A stretch of DNA of 64,000 nt from Tabrizicola soli. GTDB taxonomy: Bacteria; Pseudomonadota; Alphaproteobacteria; Rhodobacterales; Rhodobacteraceae. The translations under genes and the position numbers were made by a program. Of the stretch, positions 59,274 to 64,000 are shown one piece after another. Below the pieces are notes generated by a model that saw only the letters and a list, made by a program, of their open reading frames with translations, searched no databases and was not told the DNA's origin. The DNA is taken from NCBI RefSeq assembly GCF_015999335.1, contig NZ_JAEACP010000005.1:1-64000 (forward strand), in the 5' to 3' direction. Within the stretch, counting starts at the first letter, position 1. Each line of letters starts with the position of its first letter.

Positions 59274-60083
59274 ATGGGTGATCTTCCTGGCCTGGTGGTG
59301 ACCGGCGCGTCTGGACGGATGGGGCAGACCCTGATCCGGCTGGCGCAGGGCAGCGACCGGCTGCGGCTCGTGGCCTGCGTCGAACGCGCGGGCCATCCCT
59401 GGATCGGCAGCGACGTCGGCGAGGCGATGGGCGGCGCCCCCCTGGGCGTCAAGGTGACGGACGACCCGCTGGAGGCTTTTTCGAAGGCCCAGGCCGTGGT
59501 CGATTTCACCGCCCCGGCGGCAACGGTGGAATTCGCGGCGCTGGCGGCGCAGGCCCGGGCCTGCCATGTGATCGGCACCACGGGGCTGGAGCCCGCGCAT
59601 CTGGCGAAGATCGAGGCCGCCAGCCGCCATGCGGTGATCGTGCGGGCCGGGAACATGTCGCTGGGCGTCAACCTGCTGGTGCGCCTGACCCAGAAGGTCG
59701 CGGCGGCCCTGGATGCCGACTGGGACATCGAGATCGTCGAGGCGCATCACCGGATGAAGGTCGACGCCCCCTCGGGCACCGCGCTGATGCTGGGCGCGGC
59801 CGCGGCCGAGGGTCGCGGCGTCCGGCTGGAGGATGCCCGCGTCTCGGGCCGCGACGGCATCACCGGCGCGCGCGAACGCGGCAGCATCGGCTTTTCCGCG
59901 ATCCGGGGCGGCGACGTGGTGGGCGAGCATGACGTGATCTTCGCCACCGAGGGCGAGCGCGTCGTCCTGCGCCATCTCGCGACCGACCGGGCGATCTTTG
60001 CCCGGGGCGCGCTGAGGGCCGCGGTCTGGGGGCAGGGCCGGAAGCCGGGGCAATATGACATGATGGACGTGCTGGGCATCTGA
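59274..60083 (+). CDS. dapB: 4-hydroxy-tetrahydrodipicolinate reductase
   Basis: An enzyme of lysine and diaminopimelate synthesis, 269 residues. The NAD(P)H site is [10 protein letters not shown] (8-17). V-D-F-T-A-P-A-A-T and I-G-T-T-G-L follow. The catalytic region is [15 protein letters not shown], with the His and Lys of the family. The [19 protein letters not shown] motif follows. An in-frame start further upstream (59178) is rejected because it would lie inside the rbfA start region. Confidence 0.97.
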   Translation: MGDLPGLVVTGASGRMGQTLIRLAQGSDRLRLVACVERAGHPWIGSDVGEAMGGAPLGVKVTDDPLEAFSKAQAVVDFTAPAATVEFAALAAQARACHVIGTTGLEPAHLAKIEAASRHAVIVRAGNMSLGVNLLVRLTQKVAAALDADWDIEIVEAHHRMKVDAPSGTALMLGAAAAEGRGVRLEDARVSGRDGITGARERGSIGFSAIRGGDVVGEHDVIFATEGERVVLRHLATDRAIFARGALRAAVWGQGRKPGQYDMMDVLGI

Positions 60084-60192
60084 TCCCCCGGCGCAATCAC
60101 GCAATCGCGCAGGCAGGTCGCAGCATGCTGGCTCGACAAACCGCATGGGAGCATAAATGAATATGGGGACGGAAGGTTCGGGAGGTCTGCCG

Positions 60193-62112
60193 ATGCGGAA
60201 CGCAGGGTCGATGACGGCGGCGGTGGTGCGGCGCAGGGGGGGCGAGGCGCTGGCCGCGACCGGCGCGCTGATCCTGGCGCTGGCGGCGACGGCCCTTGCC
60301 GCACGCGCCCAGGAGCAGGAGGTGATCGTCTCGCACGGCATCTCAACCTTCGGCGACCTCAAGCTTCCGGCCGATTTCTCCCACCTGCCCTATGTGAACC
60401 CCGACGCGCCCAAGGGCGGCGAGATCAGCCAGTGGGCGCCGGGCAGTTTCGATTCCTTCAACCCCTACACGATCCAGGGCAGCGCGGCCGCGCTGTCGTC
60501 GATCTTCTACGAATCCATCCTGTCGGGCACGCTGGACGACGTCAGCGCCGTCTACTGCCTCTTGTGCGAGACGATGGAATATCCCGCGGACCGATCCTGG
60601 GTGATCTTCAACCTGCGCAAGGACGTGACCTTCTCGGACGGCAGCCCGATGACCGCCGAGGACGTGCTGTTCAGCTACGAGCTGTTCCGCGACAAGGGCA
60701 TCCCGGAATACCGCAGCGTCGCCAACGCCAAGTTCCAGTCGGTCGAGGTGCTGGACCCCCACCGCATCAAGTTCACCTTCACGCCCGGAACCCCCTTCCG
60801 CGACATGCCGGCCCAGGCGGGCAGCACGCTGATCTTCTCGAAGAAGGACTATCTGGAGAAGAACCGCGATCTGGAGAAGTCGAGCCTGGAGCCTTTCCTC
60901 GGCACCGGGGCCTATGTCCTGGAAAGCTTCCAGCCCGGCCAGCGGGTCGTCTTCAAGCTGGACGAAGACTATTGGGGCGCGACGCATCCGCTGAACGTCG
61001 GGCAGAACAACTTCGACCGGATCCGCATCGAGTATTTCAGCGACGACAACGCGGCGATGGAGGCGTTCAAGGCGGGTGTCTACACCTTCCGCAACGAAAG
61101 CCTGCCGAAGCGCTGGGCCAATGACTACGATTTCCCCGCCGTGACCTCGAGCGATGTGGTCAAGGAAGTGATCCCGTCGGGCGACATCGCCGGCGGCCAG
61201 TCGGTGATCTTCAACCTGCGCCGCCCCCAGTTCCAGGACCCCCGCGTGCGTGAGGCGCTGGGCCTGATGTTCAACTTCGAATGGTCGAACAAATCGCTGT
61301 TCTACGGGCTTTTCGCGCGGATCAACTCGATCTGGGAAAACTCCGAGATGGCCGCGACCGGGGTGCCCACGCCGGAAGAACTGGCGCTGCTGCAACCGCT
61401 GGTCGACGAGGGGCTCCTGCCCGCCGCCATCCTGACCGACGAGGTGCCGGTGTCTCCCGTCTCGTCCGAGGCGAATGCGCTGGACCGCAGGAACCTGCGC
61501 AAGGCCTCGGCCCTGCTGGACGAGGCCGGCTGGACGGTCGGCGATGACGGGATTCGCCGCAATGCCGCTGGCCAGACCCTGCGGATGGAGATGGTCCATT
61601 CCCGCACCGACCTCTTGCCGGTGATGATCGCCTATGTCGAGAACCTGCGCGCCCTGGGCGTGGATGCCAGTTTCGACATCATCGACGACCCGCAGTTGCA
61701 AGAGCGCGCCAGCCCGCCGGTGTTCGATTTCGACGCGCTGCCGACGACCGTCGTGAACGGCGGGCTGGAGCCGGGCGGCGTGCTGAAACAGGCCTGGGCC
61801 TCGGTCGCCAGGGACAATTCCAGCCGCAACCGCATGGGCTATGCCAATCCGGCGGTGGACAGGCTTCTGGATGCGGTCGAGGGTGCCGCCAGCCGCGAGG
61901 AGCTGACCACGGTGATCCGCGCCCTTGACCGGGTGCTGCGGTCGGAATTCGTGATCGTCCCCCGCTACTACAAGAAGGACAACTGGGTCGCCTACTACAA
62001 TATGTATGAACATCCCGTGACCCTGCCCCCCTATGCTCTGGGCGAACTGTCGATCTGGTGGTACAACGCCGAAAAAGCCGACGCGCTGAAGGCCAAGGGC
62101 GCGTTGAAGTAA
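60193..62112 (+). CDS. yejA: ABC transporter substrate-binding protein, YejA/oligopeptide type
   Basis: A 639-residue SBP_bac_5 protein. A long signal peptide (about 1-40, ending A-R-A) precedes the mature protein. [15 protein letters not shown] and [12 protein letters not shown] are the standard YejA beginning. [22 protein letters not shown] and F-N-L-R-R-P-Q-F follow. YejABEF systems import peptides, including microcin C and formyl-peptides. ATGs also occur at 60157 and 60163; GGGAGG seven bases before 60193 favours this start. Confidence 0.9.
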   Translation: MRNAGSMTAAVVRRRGGEALAATGALILALAATALAARAQEQEVIVSHGISTFGDLKLPADFSHLPYVNPDAPKGGEISQWAPGSFDSFNPYTIQGSAAALSSIFYESILSGTLDDVSAVYCLLCETMEYPADRSWVIFNLRKDVTFSDGSPMTAEDVLFSYELFRDKGIPEYRSVANAKFQSVEVLDPHRIKFTFTPGTPFRDMPAQAGSTLIFSKKDYLEKNRDLEKSSLEPFLGTGAYVLESFQPGQRVVFKLDEDYWGATHPLNVGQNNFDRIRIEYFSDDNAAMEAFKAGVYTFRNESLPKRWANDYDFPAVTSSDVVKEVIPSGDIAGGQSVIFNLRRPQFQDPRVREALGLMFNFEWSNKSLFYGLFARINSIWENSEMAATGVPTPEELALLQPLVDEGLLPAAILTDEVPVSPVSSEANALDRRNLRKASALLDEAGWTVGDDGIRRNAAGQTLRMEMVHSRTDLLPVMIAYVENLRALGVDASFDIIDDPQLQERASPPVFDFDALPTTVVNGGLEPGGVLKQAWASVARDNSSRNRMGYANPAVDRLLDAVEGAASREELTTVIRALDRVLRSEFVIVPRYYKKDNWVAYYNMYEHPVTLPPYALGELSIWWYNAEKADALKAKGALK

Positions 62113-62131
62113 CCAGGAACGGGCAGGAACC

Positions 62132-63274
62132 TTGGGCGCCTATATCCTTCGCCGCTTGCTCTTGGTGATCCCGACGCTGTTTGGCGTGATGGTGATCAAC
62201 TTCGCGCTGACCCAGTTCGTCCCCGGCGGCCCCATCGACCAGATCCGCGCCCGGTTCGAGGGCGAGGGGGATTCGATCCAGAACATCGCGGGCGGCGAAG
62301 GCGGCGGCGTCCAGGAAGACGACAGCGGCTATGTCGGCGCCCGCGGCCTGCCGCCCGAATTCCTGGCCAAGCTCGAGGTCCAGTTCGGTTTCGCCCGCAT
62401 CACCTGCGACGAGGGCTTCACCGGCACGCCGTCGATCAAGGCCCCCGAGTGCCACAAGGAGCCGATCCCGGCCTACGAGCGGTTCTTCATCATGATGGGG
62501 AACTACCTGAACTTCGATTTCGGCCAAAGCTATTTCCGCTCGATCTCGGTCGTCGACCTCGTGCTGGAAAAGATGCCGGTCTCGATCACGCTGGGCCTGT
62601 GGTCCACGCTGATCGCCTATCTGGTCTCGATCCCGCTGGGCATCCGCAAGGCGGTGCGCGACGGCTCCAGCTTCGACACCTGGACCTCCGGCATCATCAT
62701 CGCGGCCTATGCGATTCCCGGCTTCCTGTTCGCGATCATGCTGATGGTGGTCTTTGCCGGCGGCAGCTATTTCCAGTGGTTCCCGTTGCGCGGCCTGACC
62801 TCGGAAGGGTGGGAGAGCTTCCCCCTCTGGCAGAAGGTCACCGACTACCTCTGGCACATCATCCTGCCGGTGACGGCGCAGCTGATCTCGGCCTTCGCCA
62901 CGCTGACGCTGCTGACCAAGAACAGCTTCCTGGACGAGATCAAGAAGCACTATGTGATGACCGCCCGCGCCAAGGGCCTGTCCGAGGCGCGGGTGCTGTA
63001 CGGCCATGTCTTCCGCAACGCCATGCTGATCGTGATCGCGGGCTTCCCCAGCCTGTTCCTGGGGGTGTTCTTCGGCTCCAGCCTGATCATCGAGTTCATC
63101 TTCTCGCTCGATGGCCTCGGCCAGCTCGGCTATCGCTCGGCGGTCGAGCGGGACTATCCGGTGATCTTCGGCACGCTCTTCGCCTTCGGCCTGATCGGGC
63201 TGGTCGTCGGCATCCTGTCGGACCTGATGTATGTGCTGGTCGACCCGCGCATCGACTTCGAGAGGCGCGGCTGA
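62132..63274 (+). CDS. yejB: ABC transporter permease, YejB type
   Basis: A 380-residue DppB-like permease. It begins [18 protein letters not shown] and has a long periplasmic insert (about 45-120) typical of YejB. The C-terminal membrane core includes the coupling loop [12 protein letters not shown] and ends with V-D-P-R-I-D-F. The start is TTG, with CAGGA seven bases upstream. It overlaps the next gene by one base (TGATG). Confidence 0.92.
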   Translation: MGAYILRRLLLVIPTLFGVMVINFALTQFVPGGPIDQIRARFEGEGDSIQNIAGGEGGGVQEDDSGYVGARGLPPEFLAKLEVQFGFARITCDEGFTGTPSIKAPECHKEPIPAYERFFIMMGNYLNFDFGQSYFRSISVVDLVLEKMPVSITLGLWSTLIAYLVSIPLGIRKAVRDGSSFDTWTSGIIIAAYAIPGFLFAIMLMVVFAGGSYFQWFPLRGLTSEGWESFPLWQKVTDYLWHIILPVTAQLISAFATLTLLTKNSFLDEIKKHYVMTARAKGLSEARVLYGHVFRNAMLIVIAGFPSLFLGVFFGSSLIIEFIFSLDGLGQLGYRSAVERDYPVIFGTLFAFGLIGLVVGILSDLMYVLVDPRIDFERRG

Positions 63275-64000
63275 TGGCGCTTTCACCCCTGAACCAGCGC
63301 CGCTGGCGCAACTTCAAGGCCAACCGGCGGGCGTTCTGGTCGCTCTGGCTGTTCCTGGTCCTCTATGGCCTGTCGCTGGGGGCCGAACTGATCGCCAACG
63401 ACCGCCCCGCCCTCGTCCGCTACGACGGCGGCTATTACCTGCCGGTGTTCAACTTCTACCCCGAGACCGCCTTCGGTGGCGACCTCCGGACCGAGGCGAA
63501 ATATTCCACGGTCGAGGTGCAATGCCTGATCCTCGCCGCCGGCTCGCTGGACTGCTGGGACGATCCCGAGGGCATCATCGCCGAAGTGCAGGAGAAGGGC
63601 ACCGCCGCCGGCGAGGCCGTGAACCGGGGCTGGATCCTCTGGCCGCCGATCCCCTACAGCTACAACACGATCGTCGATACCGGCGGCGTCGCCCCCGGCC
63701 CGCCCACGGCGCAGAACTGGCTGGGCACCGACGACACCAGCCGCGACGTGGCGGCGCGGGTGATCTACGGCTTCCGCCTCTCCGTCACCTTCGCGCTGAT
63801 CGTCACCTTGCTGACCTCGGTGATCGGCATCGCGGCCGGCGCGGTTCAGGGCTATTTCGGCGGCCGGACGGACCTGATCTTCCAGCGGGTGATCGAGCTC
63901 TGGTCCTCGGTCCCGACGCTTTACGTCATCATCATCGTCACCGCGGTCTGGTCGAAGAGCTTCTGGCTGATGGTGCTGCTGATGGTGGTCTTCGGCTGGA
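63274..64000 (+). CDS. yejE: ABC transporter permease, YejE type (5' part)
   Basis: The first 242 residues of a DppC-like permease; the gene runs off the right edge. An N-terminal helix (W-S-L-W-L-F-L-V-L-Y-G-L-S-L) is followed by a periplasmic stretch with W-P-P-I-P-Y-S-Y-N-T and N-W-L-G-T-D-D-T-S-R-D-V-A-A-R-V-I-Y-G-F-R-L-S, the YejE/OppC signature. The helices of the membrane core then begin. The ATPase gene (yejF) is expected next, outside the window. Confidence 0.93.
   Translation, partial: MALSPLNQRRWRNFKANRRAFWSLWLFLVLYGLSLGAELIANDRPALVRYDGGYYLPVFNFYPETAFGGDLRTEAKYSTVEVQCLILAAGSLDCWDDPEGIIAEVQEKGTAAGEAVNRGWILWPPIPYSYNTIVDTGGVAPGPPTAQNWLGTDDTSRDVAARVIYGFRLSVTFALIVTLLTSVIGIAAGAVQGYFGGRTDLIFQRVIELWSSVPTLYVIIIVTAVWSKSFWLMVLLMVVFGW

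Overview
The window is a compact, GC-rich chromosomal segment of an alphaproteobacterium, most likely a member of the Rhodobacteraceae. The best pointers are an L-malyl-CoA/beta-methylmalyl-CoA lyase of the Rhodobacter type (27974-28936), the rbfA-DUF2233-truB gene order, the ftsE-ftsX-acyltransferase order, cytochrome c', and a short sigma-54 factor. Almost every base is coding. Genes often overlap by ATGA, GTGA or TGATG. I see no prophage, integrase, intact insertion sequence, CRISPR array or rRNA operon. The species cannot be named from the sequence alone.

Layout. 1-5.1 kb: the 5' part of formaldehyde-detoxifying class III alcohol dehydrogenase, a small lipoprotein inhibitor, cytochrome c', a decayed imuB-like remnant, rpoN and a hydantoinase-family protein. 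5.4-14.4 kb: tRNA-Met(CAU) with its own promoter, then a RidA-glycerophosphodiesterase pair, a FemAB-like acyltransferase, a GST-pterin dehydratase pair, a peroxiredoxin, an FAD reductase-rsmD-HAD chain, 2,4-dienoyl-CoA reductase and a small EF-hand protein. 14.8-27.7 kb: a LysR regulator, an OmpA-type protein, a GNAT and a molybdopterin-binding pair, map, ilvD, a zinc-ribbon membrane protein divergent from ftsE-ftsX-plsC, a damaged SMR efflux gene, accA and a pyruvyl transferase. 28-31.3 kb: mcl1, then a dipeptide epimerase, a D-amino acid aminotransferase and a rhodanese.

31.3-52.2 kb is a phenylacetate (paa) catabolic supercluster and the most interesting part of the window. Three transcription units can be recognised: (a) paaN-livKHMGF-(enoyl-CoA hydratase/3-hydroxyacyl-CoA dehydrogenase fusion), minus strand; (b) paaG-paaI-paaK, plus strand, followed by the TetR regulator paaR; (c) paaJ-paaABCDE-(extra PF05138 protein)-paaZ-paaY, minus strand, preceded by paaX. 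The promoter region of each unit or regulator carries a near-identical palindrome (39428-39443, 42081-42096, 51277-51292) that I propose as the PaaR operator. Together the genes encode uptake (probably), CoA activation, ring epoxidation, isomerisation, ring cleavage, beta-oxidation and thiolysis to acetyl-CoA and succinyl-CoA. No separate paaF or paaH is present; the fused protein can supply both steps.

52.3-64 kb: azlCD amino-acid exporter, DUF1244, N-formylglutamate amidohydrolase, pyruvate kinase, rpmI-rplT, rbfA-DUF2233-truB, dapB, and the start of a yejABE peptide/microcin-C-type ABC transporter operon that runs off the right edge. Small hairpin repeats are scattered between genes; two families occur at least twice each.
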